From Salvator merianae (lineage: Eukaryota > Chordata > Lepidosauria > Squamata > Teiidae): a stretch of DNA of 64,000 nucleotides. Every line of letters starts with the position of its first letter. Position 1 is the first letter of the stretch. The stretch is taken from positions 44,994,522 to 45,058,521 of the forward strand of contig QVOM02000025.1 in the NCBI GenBank assembly GCA_003586115.2, written 5' to 3'. Below are positions 1-12,039 of the stretch, in pieces. The position numbers and the translations under genes are program-made. The notes beneath the pieces were generated by a model that saw nothing but the letters and a program-made list of their open reading frames with translations, was not told where the DNA came from and did no database searches.

Positions 1-1259
1 CCAGACCTATTCTGTGATGATTCTTAAGTGTCTTACCTTAGCTATAAACTTTCCTGTGATTTCCCTGTATTTAATTTCACTTTTCTTATTATATGTCTCT
101 GTTAAAATTCCTGATTGAGATATTTTTCCCTTATCCATTGTTGCTTGATACTGGAAGTCTGTTTTGTGTAATGTATGCAGTTCTATTATTTTGTGAAGGC
201 AGTATAACTCCTTGACTTGCCAAGAGTACATTGTGGATTTAAACCATTATTTTGCATTTCCAGTTGTATGGTTCTGCTAGTTCTACTCCCTTTTACGAAG
301 CCAGCCTCACCTCCCAATATCAACTCACATATTCTAAAAAATCACAGCCAAGAGAAGAGACAGTGTCTACACAAAATAAGCTCAGCAAAGGAAATGACTG
401 TAGCTGACAGAAGTTCATGAATGATGTAGCAGAGCTGTGACCAGATCTCCCTGTCACTTTCCTTTTTCTAGTGCCTGGACCCTGGAATTCCAGCCTAGCG
501 ATGTAGATCTAAATCTAGAGTGGTTCCTTGGTAAATGATAGCATATGGAAAGAGCAGGGAACATGAATTATGCTCAGGAACATGCCTATGATGTATTACA
601 TATGAATAAAGAAAAGGTAATTAGTTCTTAGTGCACCTTGTGCAGTTTGCATGCTACTTAGTAAGTTTCTGAAAAAGTGAAGCAGCGCAACAAGCTTGGA
701 TTGAGGTGCATAAACTGAAGCAACAAGATTGCTTAGAGGATTGTAAAGGCCGCCTCTGCCTTTTTTGGCTTCAGTCCTTTTTATGTCACTCTGTTACTGC
801 CACAGCCCCTGAAGGTCAGAAAATTCACCTAGCATGCTTTCTGGATTTGCTCTCCCCGCTATCTGCTTTCATTCAGGTTCTTTTTCAAGCTTTTGTTGTT
901 GTTTTTTTAAAAAAACAAAGTCTTATTTAGTAGGTCAGATTTCTGCCTCACCTAGCTGTGTGTTTTATTGTTGTTGAGGTCAGGTTAGGAGTGAAATCAG
1001 GAAGTTTTTCAAGTTTTAGTGTGAATGTATATTTTAAAGATGCTCTGACATAGTTTACCAAACAGACTTTGGCTGCCTCCAGATAGCAAGAGGCAATGCA
1101 GGATCTAAAAAAGATCCCACGATTGCTGCCTCCTCCTGCCCCTTCCCCAGCACAAGGAACAGTCCTGGGCTTACTTTCATGTCTGCTGGCCTGTTTCGTA
1201 ATGAGCTCCCTTTGGGGCTATTGGAAGCCAGCCTAACACAGCCAAGCGCTTCCATTTGC

Positions 1260-1261
<2 letters not shown>
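1..1261. other. Unique AT-rich DNA, no gene seen
   Basis: I see no recognisable coding exon, RNA gene or repeat family here. The short open frames have no family resemblance and none is bounded by convincing splice sites. Confidence 0.5.

Positions 1262-1299
<38 letters not shown>
1262..1299. repeat. (TG)n microsatellite
   Basis: An uninterrupted TG dinucleotide run of about 19 units. The open frames across it on both strands (Cys-Val or Thr-His repeats) are products of the repeat and not genes. Confidence 0.97.
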
Positions 1300-1301
<2 letters not shown>

Positions 1302-2363
1302 TGGCTGGCTTCTGATAGCCCCAACTGGATGGCTATTATGGAAAGCCCACCATCATAACAACAGTGATATTATGGGTTATGACTTAACTAACCCAGGACT
1401 ATATTGGGAATGCTACAATTACATCTGGCATTCCCAATACAATGCTGCAAAAATCACAGGTTTTAGTTCATGTCTGGAGGCACTATTTGTATTCTGTTTG
1501 GAAGCATTGCCGATTTGTTGTTCTAAATGTTATAGAAGCAACTATCAGGTAACAATTTCTGGATGTTTTCCTGGCCTTAAACCTGAAAAAAGCTGAAGTG
1601 TGCCACTTACAGAAGCCAACTAAGTGCCTCTAAGGTGCAAATAAATACAATTCTACTCATGAGCAAAAAGCTAGTCCTGCAGCCTGTACTTGTCCTGGGT
1701 CTTTCTGGCAGCTGCTTTCCTACTTTCATTCACTGGTGTCAAAACCTTTCCAAAGAAAGTAGTTAGTTGAGCAAACAGGCAGGTGATTGAGAAAGTGGAC
1801 ACTGGAAAGGCCATGAAAAAGTATGGGTCACAGGACTAGCTCCTAGCTCCTGAGTAGAAATGCAGAGTGAATGGAGGATGCAGATGGGATAGAAGTGGTA
1901 AGAGGAACAGAAACAGAATTTCAGGATTCCAGTTTCACCTTGATGGTGAGTTGGTTAGAAAATTAGCATCGTTTTCCAGAGATGTAACCAACTTTCTGCC
2001 TTCTCTATTAGTTTTCTCTGCCACTGCTCTATTGTGAGTGTCTTTTGGCCCCCATAAGGCTGTATGTAATATAAAGTCTTCAGTTTTCCAGTTCAGTAAC
2101 CATTTTATCCTCCTTATTTGGTATGAAGGATGGCGGTCAAATGGCAATAATAGTGAAACATCTTCCCTTTCCAATATCTCCAGATATGCTTAGTGCAATC
2201 CATAATTGCCTCATTTAACTGTCTTCTTGGCCTGTTGATTATGGGCCAAGAAAAACTGATAATGAAATTGCTATGGTAAACCTACAGTTTCTAAGTCTGC
2301 ACAGTGCTTCCTCTGATTTTTCCAGAATGTAAAAAGAAGTATATCTTGAACAGGAGGCTTTTG
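1300..2363. other. Unique DNA, no gene seen
   Basis: No coding exon, RNA gene or named repeat recognised between the two microsatellites. Confidence 0.45.
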
Positions 2364-2377
2364 ATATATATATATTT

Positions 2378-2410
<33 letters not shown>

Positions 2411-2420
2411 AACACACACT
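2364..2420. repeat. Compound (TA)n/(CA)n microsatellite
   Basis: A short TA run passes into a CA run of about 12 units, then a second TA run and a shorter CA stretch. Confidence 0.95.
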
Positions 2421-3200
2421 GTAATCTTTTTCCTGCATCATATTTGGAAAAGAAATATAAAAATTCAGCAAGAACTTCATCTTAATTTTCACAATTTTAA
2501 TATTGTGCAAATAAAATCAAACTGTACCAATCTTATAAGTCCCGTTGTATGTTTTTCAGACCAAGATTAAAGTTTGAAGTATATTTTTTAATGTTGTTGA
2601 TTCTCTCACACTTGTTAATAATATTTGATTCTAATTTGCTGTTTCTTCCTAAGGCATAAATAGATATTAAGGTTTTATTTGAAAACAATGCATGTGTCTT
2701 AAGGCAGTTGACTTTAAATCCAACAATTTTTCCATATTCCTAATTTGTTACTCTAAAAAAATATTTTCTCAGATGTGGCAAAAAAAGGCAATACCATCCT
2801 TAAATGCACTAAGAAGATTTGAAGTTGCCTCCTCCCGTGGTATTGTTTAATTCTTCCACTATGATAATTTAAATATAAGTAGTTCTACAGGTAAAACAAA
2901 TAATAAAAGAAGATAATGGCGATCTGTAAAAGAATTATGTTAGAAGACCATATCATTATCTCAAATTGTTGACTTAGTGGGACTATATATTTTGCCAATA
3001 GTGGATATTAGTTTCTTTGAATAAGGACAGGTCTATAGGCAGTATTGCCTGCATAATTTCCTTTCAGCTACATCTTTAAAAAAATGACCCTGGCTAGGCC
3101 AATAAATGTAAGAATCCTTGTTTCATAAATTATTTGCCCTTTTTCAATAGTATTCTCCTCCAGGAAACATGGGCAGCCAATAATATTTACAAGGATCCAC
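2421..3200. other. AT-rich DNA, no gene seen
   Basis: Very AT-rich sequence with many stops in all frames. The part nearest 3200 may be degraded 5' sequence of the LINE that becomes recognisable from about 3260, but no motif shows this. Confidence 0.35.
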
Positions 3201-3258
3201 AGAATTTTCAGTTAAAGCTAAAAAGGCAGGAATTAGAGTTTGACCTTCAGCTGGCCTA

Positions 3259-3783
3259 ATGGGTTTTATCTCAACTTCACTAAGAGCTGAAATAACTCTT
3301 TTGGAAGGTAACAAATCTTTCCCTTTTACAGTGATGATCAAATTATGTAATGAAATATATGTAATTATGAGTGTATGTGTTCTACCAATTAAAATCCAGG
3401 CTCAATGTGAACAAATATGTGCAGAGCTAGAAAATTACATTGTTTCAATAATGTTCAAATTTCCCTGTGCCCATATTATAATTGTGAGTGATTTGAATGC
3501 AAGAATCAGACAAAATGATTATACATTACTGGTCAGGTTTCCTTGTCTGAGTGGTTTCAGTCAAAATATAAGGTCACAATTAATTCTGGGCAGAATCCCT
3601 AAACTTGGAGAATTTATGTATTTAATGCAACATGGCTCCAGTGTCATCAACTGTTGTTTGATGACAGCTTCTTTTCTTTCATCAATTTGGACCTTTTATA
3701 TTGGAGCACAAGTAGACAATGATCATCTCTCTCTGATTTTAGAGATTTTGGTACCTGAGAAAGACTTAAAACACAGATTGTAA
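3259..3783 (+). pseudogene. LINE endonuclease-domain remnant (APE-like)
   Basis: The longest open frame in the window, 174 codons. Around residues 72-83 it reads HIIIVSDLNARI, close to the conserved 'GDFNA' strand of APE-type LINE endonucleases. Near the end, GSSVINCCLM and then DNDHLSLIL correspond to the family's 'S-x-IDYIL' and 'SDH-x-P' motifs. The catalytic SDH serine is replaced by asparagine and IDY is lost, so an active enzyme is not expected. The first ATG of the frame is arbitrary, because the domain's N-terminal motifs are not recognisable upstream. It lies upstream of RT remnants on the same strand. Confidence in LINE origin is moderate and the clade is unknown. Confidence 0.55.
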
Positions 3784-4413
3784 TTGCCCAGAAATTCCAC
3801 TAGTATGTATAAACTTAAGTGAGTTGGTCAAATCAGCTTTCTGAAAAAAATGATTGGATGTTGCAAAATAAGCATATTCAAAGTGACTTTGAAATGAATA
3901 GGTCACACCTATGTATTCCTGGGTTGCCTGTGTTCTGTCTCAGTTTCAATGGTTTGCTGTAGAAGCAAGAAAAAGAGGGCTCAGCATGCTTCTGAAGTGC
4001 GTTGCCACTGTGACGCCCATTTGATGCAGTGAGATAGAAGAACGAGGGCAGAAGTTTCTGTCTTCATCACTGGAGTGTCTGCCCTGCCCCTTGCTTGCTA
4101 CTGAAAAAAAATGATAGAATGATTAACCAGTTAAGTGAGTCATGGTGGAGGGAACACAGGTGAACTGCCCCTCTCTATAGATTGGTGAATGAAATAGTAA
4201 AGCTATCCCCTTTCATAAAACAAGCCTGATAAAAACCAAAGGGCAGATGACCAGTCACTGCTTCACAGAAAATGGCAGTGCTTCAGGGACAGAATCAGCA
4301 CTCAGGTATAGTATGTGAAAAGATTTATTGACCCATTTGACGAAGGGAGGGAAATGCTCGAAAAGCAGCCCACAAATACAGATACGTGATTTAGCATTTT
4401 AGTAAACAGAAAT

Positions 4414-4925
4414 TGAACATAAGAGGAGCCCTGCTGGATCAGGCCACAGCCCATCTAGTCCAGCATCCCATCTCACACAGTGGCCCAGCAGTTGTTTCTG
4501 GGCATTCTCAAGCAGAAGACAAAGGCAAAACCTTCACCTGCTCTCAACTCCCTCCAAATGGTCTTTAGAGGCATCCTGCCTATCCCTTCAACCTGTACCT
4601 AAGACATCCATTCTAGTAACCATTGATACACCTGCCCTCCATGAATTTGTCTAATCCTTTCTTAAAGCTATCCAGGCCGACTGCTGTCACCAGTTCTTCC
4701 AGTAATAAATTCCATAGATCAATGACCCTCTGGGTGAAAAAATACTTCCCCTTGTCAGTCCTAACTCTCCTACTCATCAGCTTCATAGAGTGCCCCCTGG
4801 TTCTAGTGTGCAATAGAGAAAATAGTTTTTCTCTATCCACCTTTTCCACACCATGCATGATTTTATATACTCCAGTCAGGTCGCCTCTTAAGTGTCGTCT
4901 TTCTAGACTGAAGAGATCTATATGT
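4414..4925 (-). mobile_element. CR1-clade LINE, 3' end (ORF2 C-terminus plus 3' UTR)
   Basis: Read on the - strand, the element ends with the motif CAGCAGGGCTCCTCTTATGT, which also occurs in the + strand copies at about 37030-37055 and 60430-60455. It is 5'-truncated, as is usual for CR1. It carries the end of the ORF2 frame (4613-4858) and a 3' UTR of about 200 bases. It separates the endonuclease and RT parts of an older LINE on the other strand, so it is the younger insertion if those parts are one element. Confidence 0.85.
4613..4858 (-). pseudogene. CR1 reverse-transcriptase ORF2, C-terminal fragment
   Basis: An 81-codon open frame matching the extreme C-terminus of CR1-type ORF2. It contains VEKVDREKLFSL, then FFTQRVIDLWNLL and LDSFKKGLDKFMEGR, ending shortly after (…CINGY stop). 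The family pattern 'FF.QRV..LWN.LP..VV.A.SL..FK..LD' is clear, although LP is replaced by LL. It holds none of the catalytic palm motifs, so it is only the tail of the protein. The initiating methionine is internal. The same terminal peptide is encoded by the + strand copy near 60195-60255. Confidence 0.85.
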
Positions 4926-5559
4926 TACCCCCTGATTCTGTAAGGGAAGTGTTCCCCAGCCCCTTGATCATTGTGGTTACACTTTTACATGTGGAAGAAA
5001 TGATGCTTCTACAATGGCCTGTCTAATGAGGCCTGAGACCTTGGATTTTGAGCACCTAACTTTACTTGGGTCTGGTACAATTAGAAATGGACTTTCACTT
5101 GAAATTGTGTTAACTGACTTAGTTAAAAGTTGTAAAGCTTCTATTTCATGGAGGAAGAAAAGGCAAGGAAATTTTGAGAATTTTTTTGCTAATGACTGCC
5201 AACTTGCAAAGCAGAAATAGAGGGAAGTATATTACATGGTCCCTTTTGATTACAATCTCCTTAAATAAAGATTCCAGACTGTGTTGGCAATCAATAAACA
5301 GAGCTTTTCCTATATTGACTCAGCCACCTAGTTGCTGTGTCCCAGCTAATATTAAGGTAAACTACTTTAAGTTGATCTTTGCAAGATCCAGTAATTGAAA
5401 ATTATAATGTCATAACACTGAAAACAAATTTTGAGGGCTTTCAGGTCTATAGTCAAGTTTTGGTTGAGGATATTAAAAAATTAATTTATTAGCATAAATC
5501 AGAAAAGCATCAGGTTGGGATTTCTTACCTTTAATGCTCAGCAAACATAACATGGAATG

Positions 5560-6330
5560 GTGAATTCTTCTGTTAGGAGACCAATTCATAGCAATTAATA
5601 ATGCACGGGAAGTTCCAGCAAGTTGGAATAAGTCTATTTTGGTTCCAATTTATAAGAAAGGTAAAACAGACGGCCTGTCTAATTATAGGCCCATTAATTT
5701 AGTATCAATAACAGAAAGTTATATGCAAGATTTTTAAACAAACTAGTTAACTATCTAATTCCCTCCTTTCTGACATCCATGCAATTTCTAGACCTGGCCA
5801 ATCAACAATGGACTGTTGTCTAATTTTGCAACTTTTATGGACCTGAAAAGATGCTTTTGACTCTGCATCTCAGGAGAAACTGTGCACCTAGTTGGAAGAT
5901 CTAACTTTGCTCATTAGGGCTTTATGTACTGATAATTTTATGTTAACTGGTGTGAGACAAGGATGTATCCTTGTACCCATTGTCTTCGGTACATATTTAA
6001 ATAATCTTGAACCCCCTTTAAATCCAATAGAGGGGTATTTTCCAAGATTGGACAATAGGGAAATAGGAAAATTTGTTCATTATTATATATAGATTTATAT
6101 AATGCAGATTTATTGTCTCAGACAATACTTGAATTAGATTGTCTCTTAGGAGCTTTTGTAAATTGCTATAAATTATTGTAAAAAAACCGTCTAGTTCAAA
6201 TATATTTTAGTAAGTCAAAGATTTTAGTGTGTGGAAAGAAATTTATAAACTGTAGATAGATAATATTTAAGAATCCTTTAAAAGCTTTACCTATCTTGTA
6301 GGCTTGTACCAAACTGCAGTTCATAAAAAA
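5560..6330 (+). pseudogene. LINE reverse-transcriptase remnant
   Basis: A broken coding stretch with recognisable RT blocks. Near 5610-5700 it encodes SWNKSILVPIYKKGK followed by NYRPINLVSI, the standard N-terminal RT block of LINEs ('W..a.i.Pi.KkG.…NYRPIsL'). Near 5940-6000 it encodes LTGVRQGCILVPIVFGTYLNN, matching block 'GvrQGc.LsP.LF..Y.n.L'. Further on, SKSKILVCGKKF (about 6210-6245) matches the 'n..KTk.mvF' block. The YADD catalytic block expected between the last two is not recognisable (HYYI at about 6080 may be its remains). In-frame stops and frame shifts separate the blocks. It is probably the continuation of the element whose endonuclease lies at 3259-3783. Confidence 0.7.
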
Positions 6331-7060
6331 GGAACCTCTCAGAGAGGCCCAGGAGGATTGTCAAGTGCTACACCAAACAAACCTGGGCTCTCTACAGCAA
6401 CTGCAGCAAGCCTTGTGTAAACATTATGGGGAGGGAACTCATGTGTCTGGTAAATGTGGCTGCCACCATTCTTTCTGTGCCTGTGTAATGATGTTGCACA
6501 CAAGCACAATGTGGTCCTGTGGAGGGGAGATAAAGGCAGCAGCTAAACTTCCCGAACAGGTGAGTTCTCTGCATCTTTTACACATGGCTCCCTATTCCTA
6601 AATAGCTGCAGGTGCCACGGAGAGCCCAGGGTTGTCAGTTGAAGCACAGGTCTACTATTTTGGAGTGATCTTCTGTCACCCTCAATAATAGTTACCACAT
6701 TGCAAATCCGCTGTTCAAAAAGCAGAAGCCACCCAATTAACCTATTGAGATTTTTCCATGCTAAAGGGTGAAATTTCATCTCTGTAGCCATACAGACTTT
6801 TAATGCACTTCAGTTTCTATATGTCTCAATAATTTGGATGAATAAGCTCTTAAAAGACATGATGGCTTTGTGGGCAAAATTTTTGAGGGTTGTTTTAAAT
6901 GATCGTAAATGCATATCACATGCAGTTATTTTGTTTGAAACAGCAAAATCCCCCCCCCCTTGAAATGTGGGAAATTTTTTTTTTAGTTTTCAGTTTTTAT
7001 GAGAGTGCATGTCACGAACTAATTTGGCCTAAATTGAGACATGTCTCTGGTAGATCTAAT
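6331..7060. other. Probable LINE 3' coding decay, no clear motif
   Basis: This lies between RT blocks and the LINE tail and is assumed to be degraded C-terminal and 3' UTR sequence. It contains a C9 run at 6951-6959. No independent gene is seen. Confidence 0.3.
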
Positions 7061-7361
7061 TCAGAGTTATGTTAAGTATTTGATATCTGATCTAAATCCT
7101 TAGATGACTCTAGAGACAGCAAAGATTTTGACTGCAGCTATTAAAGTGAGGGAGAGATTATGTAATGATATTTCTAAATAATTTTTAGTCAAAGTTGTGC
7201 TTTCTTTTTAACATGGGAGAATTTTATTCCATCTCAAACTGCATATAATATAAAGTATATAATTCTCTAAATTTTATCTTATTTTTAATTTTTAATTTAT
7301 TTCGCAGATATATTTTGTATTTCTATTCTTGTTTTGTATTGTTTTAGATCTTTTGACTGTA

Positions 7362-7388
7362 ATAAATCACTGCAACTGCAACTGCAAA
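7362..7388 (+). repeat. LINE 3' terminus with (CAACTG)n tail
   Basis: AATAAA is followed within a few bases by about three copies of a CTGCAA/CAACTG hexamer. A short tandem repeat at the 3' end, replacing poly(A), is known for several LINE clades and marks the likely end of the element begun near 3215. Confidence 0.5.
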
Positions 7389-7390
7389 TA

Positions 7391-8790
7391 TTCGTTTAGC
7401 TCCCAGCGCATAGTGTTTAATCCTTGCAATTAAAACAGTCAGTTCAAGCCACCAAGCATCAGGGCAGAAAACTACCCAGGAAGACTGAGAGTTTTTTTGC
7501 TATGCAATATAATGTTGAGTAGGTAGTGAATTAGGTCAGAAATTCATTTATTTTTTAAGAGCTAAATTAAACTGTAGACATAGGATTGGAAATGATTCTG
7601 TTTTTTTAAATGATTCATTAAAATGGCAGTAAAGACTTGTGATTCAGATTTCAGAAAGAAAGGGAATGAGGAATGACAATTAGGCCCAAAGTGAGTATCT
7701 CTACCTTGTTAATAAGTGACAGGGATGTTTGTTATGATGTTTCAGTTATGCTAGCATTGTTTAAAATAACATTAGCTTTCTATTTCTATAGTTATTTATT
7801 GTTGATTTTTGGTCTGTTTTGAGTTTTTCAGTCTCTCTCTTGTATTTAGATCTGGTTTGCGGTTGACTTCATTTAATGTAGTTTCTTTAACACTTTTAGA
7901 TTGCAAGATGCTACGGACGTTCTTCACTAAAGTGTAAGCATAGCATAGAAAATTGGTAAAGAAACAACGGAGTTAATAAAATCCATATTTCCTGTGAAAA
8001 TCTAGTTCCTGGTTTTTTTCTCTTATACTAGCAATCTATTCCTCTGACTAACTGTAACAGGAACCTACTTAGAAATGGTAATTACTGGTTTGCATGAATA
8101 TGAAGTAAATAGAACCAGACTAGATACTCTGGTTGGTGTGCTTTGAAACCAATTAAAAACAAGATTTTTTTTGGTACTGACCTAATTGGGTTCACTGATG
8201 ACCTCAGGTTTTCAGTATAGGAAATTGCGAGGAGATTCCTAAAGTCATCTTCAAGATGTTGTAGGTCACTGGATATCAATATTGCAAATTTGATTCACTG
8301 TGTGTAAAAAGTAATGCATACAGGGATTTTAAAAATTCCAACTCATAATTCAAATAATTCACAACTTTCTGTGGGCTAGCTTTTCAGAACAACAGAATAC
8401 TCTGGATAGTAGAATGGGAAGATCTTCACACTACCATAATCATTGACAATGAGTTTGGAAGGCTGTTTGCAAGGTTGAGAAAAAACAGTGGGAGTAGGTA
8501 ATAGCCTATATATCCACATTATCCCTCTGGTGACCTTTCATAGGCATGTCTTTGAGCCAGCACAACTCAAAGCCAATGTAGCTCAAAGATAAATAGCTTT
8601 GGGTCTAATCCAGTCTAAATTATGATATTTAAACATAAAGAAAACAAGATAACTAGGTTTCTGATTTTGCTCATGAGAATGGCAGCATTCTTGACAGACG
8701 GGGTAGTTTGGCCACTCCGGTATAGCACGTTACTAATAAATGATTGGCATCCCTCATTAGTGTGTCAAATGTTTTCTGTTCTTAACTAGG
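7391..8790. other. Unique DNA, no gene seen
   Basis: AT-rich, with no recognised exon, RNA gene or repeat family. Confidence 0.4.
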
Positions 8791-9110
8791 CCCCATCCAG
8801 ATGGGGGAAATATAGTGCCATTAAGTTTGTGCTATGGTGAGATTGCCACATGTATGGTGGCAACCCCACCATAGCCCCACTATATCCCCCCTAAATCCCA
8901 CTATAGCCTATTGTAGGAAAACCTGACTCTGATCACAAGTTTTCCTGAAATAGCACTGTAACTTATCATCTAGAGGGAGCTGCCATCCTGGAAGTGCCCA
9001 CTGCCATCCTGGAAGTGCTCACCACACATGAGTGGGGACTGAAAAAGACAGCCATGTGTGCGTAGTTATTGCGATCGTGCACTTCTGGGAATTTAATGGG
9101 AGTGAAATAC
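8791..9110. repeat. Possible degraded DNA-transposon fragment with hairpin
   Basis: The left edge (GGCCCCATCCAGATGGGGG) is a small palindrome. It is followed by a 17-bp-arm hairpin at 8832-8874 with two mismatches (CTATGGTGAGATTGCCA against its partner). A direct repeat with 21-bp period (CTGCCATCCTGGAAGTGC at 8980 and 9001) follows. These are hallmarks of a short non-autonomous DNA element, but no matching right terminus or target duplication was found. Confidence 0.3.
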
Positions 9111-10929
9111 CCAGATATGTACATCACTAGAATGCGCACAGACATTGCTGGTCCCTGTGCTGCCTAGGCAAGAAGTGATAATTCCAGAGGAGCTACACTC
9201 CAGAATGTTGCCTGTTAGTGATATATTTGGCCAGTGTCTGGAGCCAGCCCTAGTTGCCCATGTTTTTCTATCTAATTTAAAAAGAGCCAAGAATTTTCCC
9301 CTAAAATTTGAATGCTATTTTGCGTATTGTTTCAGAGATAATGACAGTCAGCTAGAACATGCACAGAGCATGGAAGTCCATGTAGCAATACAGTTGAAAA
9401 CACAGTTCTCTTCACTTAGATTAGTTCCACTGAGCATCATTTCGGTAACCGATTTGGCAGATACGTTGTTTTTTTCTGTGTCAGGGACCTGTCAGGTTAC
9501 CTAACTCCCAATCCAGTTCTTAGCACATTTGAGCACAATGATTCATAACAAAATTGGTCCAAGCACATGTCCATGTGCACATACAAGTTGCTCTTAAAAG
9601 AGAAAAATACAAAAAGTTTAAGATCAAAAATGTTCTAGGGTAAATCAGAATAAAAATATTTTGCAAATGTATAATTGCTCACACAGTGCTATAGAAATCC
9701 CCAGATACATTGACAGAAATGTATAATTCCTATCAAAAGAGTCAGCAGCAAAGCCTGTTTCTGACCAGCCAGGTTCACATCCAAGGTGGAACTCCCTAGA
9801 ACAATCTCATTCTGTGTCTATACACATGTTGCAGGTCTCGAGAAATAGGGTCTGCCACTTGCTTCCCACTCTCCTAATTTTTCCAGGCTCCTGGTTTCAA
9901 AACAGAAGTTTGTTTGACAAGACAAAGCCATGGTTTCTAATTCCATTGCCTCATCTACAACATGGTTTCTACCCGTATGACATGGTTGACAAGAAGTGGA
10001 TGGCTGATCCAGTTTCCCTTCATAGTTTCTATGCAGAAAGTTGTCATTTTCCTCTTCATTAGCAGTTTGCAAGCACTCCACTTACAGTTACTAATGAGTT
10101 GTCATTCAATGGCTGTGTTCACACAAAGAGAAAAAAGGAAGAAAAACATATATGAGGGGACTTAAGAGTTGGTTTTCAAGTGGAATCATCTACATGCCAG
10201 TCTCTTCCCCCCTCTCATGAGCATTCTAGGGTGGGAAAGGTAGATTAGAAATGGGATGGGAACACAAGTATCACACACTACCATTTCTGAGGTGGGTTTT
10301 TTTTTTTATTTTGTTTTTTTCTGTGTATGAATGTAGCCATGGATACACCCATGATGCCAATATGTTGAATGGTTCAGTGTATTGGCTGGCTGCAGAAATT
10401 TGATCTCTGTTGTATATTTGTAGCAGAGAAGACTATAATGGAATAGATGCCATGAGCATAAGTGTCTCCTGTCTCTTCAGTTTGTAGCTAGTAAACCTTA
10501 TTGTGATGGATTGTCATTGTGAACTTGCTGATAAATGCAGGCAGAGATTAATGTCCCTTATGTCTTCTAGATAAAAGAAGATTCTGGTCTCTAAAAACGA
10601 AATACTGTGAATCATCTAGGCTGTTTCCAGAGATGTCTGGAATTTGACAGTAAATTTCAGCTATGTGCTACCTTGTGAATGCAAAAGCTTTAAAAACTCT
10701 GCCTCAGGAGATGTTTTGCAGTGGAGCACCACAAACCTCAGTTCAAGCATTTAACAAAACACATCAGGCAAAATATGGTACTTATTATGGTTTCTTGCAA
10801 CACAAAAGCACATAGCATCCATATATGTTAGAAGACACACTCAGGAAAAATGTACACAGAGCAGACATAGCTGTGCTTCATCACAAATTATTCCTCCGGT
10901 ATGAGTAAGGGCAGTGTAGAAGTCAGCCA
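9111..10929. other. Unique DNA, no gene seen
   Basis: No exon, RNA gene or named repeat could be supported. The open frame at 9145-9504 (119 codons) has no recognisable domain. Confidence 0.4.
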
Positions 10930-11430
10930 GTTGGACTATGGTGCTGTTGAGTCTAGGTGCTGTTGGGTCTAGTTCAGCTCTTGGTGACTGTATGGAGAAT
11001 TACATAACATTTGATTGGTCTCTGGCAGTATCTCCATGGGCATTTCAATTTTATATTCAATCCTGTCTAACCCCTGTTGTCTGTTGTCTTACCCTTCCTA
11101 CTGCTCTTCTGTTGCTCTCAACTTTGCCAGGTGTAATTCATTTTCCAACCCTTTATTTGCTTGCATCACATACTTAAGGTGTGGTCATGTTTGATGATGA
11201 TTATCTTAAGGAGCAGTCTAGTTGTGTGTGTTTTTTTAAGGGAGCAGTCTAATTTTATTTGATAACTGACTGATTTGTTCTTCTTGTTGTCATTGATATT
11301 CTAGTTAGTCTTTTCAAATCTATAATTTAAAGGCATATATTTTCTTCTCTGGAGATTTCTTAGTATCTCAAATTTCATAGCCATAAATTACAACTGGAAC
11401 AAAACCCTCATAATTTTAACAGAGAGCAAG
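10930..11430 (-). mobile_element. RTE-BovB LINE fragment (antisense)
   Basis: The + strand carries GACTGATTTGTTCTTCTTGT at about 11270, followed by the 'TCATAGCC…TAAATTACAACTGGAA' block at 11375-11400. I recognise both as the reverse complement of the C-terminal RT and 3' part of BovB. The first part (10930-11000) resembles the BovB 3' UTR read backwards or a tandem variant. Stops are frequent, so it is an old dead copy. The boundaries are approximate. Confidence 0.6.
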
Positions 11431-11764
11431 GACTGTCTCTCAGTCACTGGTGAAAACCCCTGTACAAAGACAAACATTCAACAAAAAAGACACACAAACT
11501 AAACAAACCAGAAACTGTTAAGAATACATGCAATGTCTCATCACTAGGGATTATGCTAATACAGAGTGGTCAGGAAAGTAATAGCAACCCACTATTAACA
11601 CCTATACCTATAAAGACAATGGTTACAGATTATAGCCAGAAAAAGACCAGCACCTTGTTATCTAACTGCCAAGATGGTAACATTCCAAATGGACATCTAC
11701 AAGAAGGGTGACAAAGTCCAGCATACCATCAGTTGTTTTTCGTTTTTGACTTTTCCAGAAGTCA
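11431..11764. other. No gene seen; possibly upstream part of the next retroelement
   Basis: AT-rich sequence without a recognisable motif of its own. Confidence 0.25.
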
Positions 11765-11875
11765 AATCCTCTGAAGATGGACGTCCTACCTATGTCCGAA
11801 AGCTTAGGTTCTCCGAAGAACTATGGAACACAGCACAACAGCCCAAAAACTACTACAAATGAGATTGAAACTGGC
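11765..11875 (+). mobile_element. Terminal fragment of a squamate retroelement (possibly Penelope-like)
   Basis: The stretch TCCTCTGAAGATGGACGTCC, then a 'CGAAAGCTTAGGTTCTC' block, then CAACAGCCCAAAAACTAC and GCTGTGAAGCCT resembles the terminal segment of an interspersed repeat common in lizard and snake genomes. The same segment occurs twice, head to head, at 46330-46520. I associate this terminal block with Penelope-like or related elements, but the assignment rests on memory of the family and is not secure. Confidence 0.4.
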
Positions 11876-11904
11876 TGTGAAGCCTACATTCTACTGCTAT
11901 TTCA

Positions 11905-12031
11905 TTGCTGTTGTTGTTGTCATTGGGTACCACTGAGTCATGACTGACTCCTGGCTGACTGCATGGGCACCTCTGTGAGCACCTCTGTGCAGTTTCCTTA
12001 GCAGAGAATTGCTTTGCCATTGCCTTCATTT
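11905..12031 (+). mobile_element. BovB-type LINE/SINE 3' end
   Basis: GTTGTTGTTGTCATTGGGTA followed by a GACTCCTGG block and then TTGCTTTGCCATTGCCTTC. These motifs, in this order, are the shared 3' region of BovB LINEs and the SINEs they mobilise in squamates. It is 5'-truncated. A short internal duplication (GCACCTCTGTG twice) is visible. Confidence 0.65.
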
Positions 12032-12039
12032 AGCTATAA

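Larger units (their letters stand above)
3215..7390 (+). mobile_element. Old non-LTR retrotransposon (LINE), decayed, split by a CR1 insertion
   Basis: Three + strand pieces in the right order suggest one ancient LINE. They are an endonuclease-like frame (3259-3783), reverse-transcriptase motifs (about 5580-6260), and an AT-rich 3' end with AATAAA followed by CAACTG hexamers (7362-7388). A CR1 3' end on the opposite strand (4414-4925) sits between the endonuclease and RT parts. Multiple stops and frame changes show it is dead. The RT block is too degraded to assign a clade, though the hexamer tail and the endonuclease-RT order fit an APE-type LINE. That the pieces come from one insertion is inference; two old fragments side by side is the alternative. 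Confidence 0.5.

Noticed and set aside
1055..1596. Open frames on both strands across the TG tract
   Set aside because: They exist because a dinucleotide repeat has no stops. The encoded Cys-Val or Thr-His runs are not a protein family.
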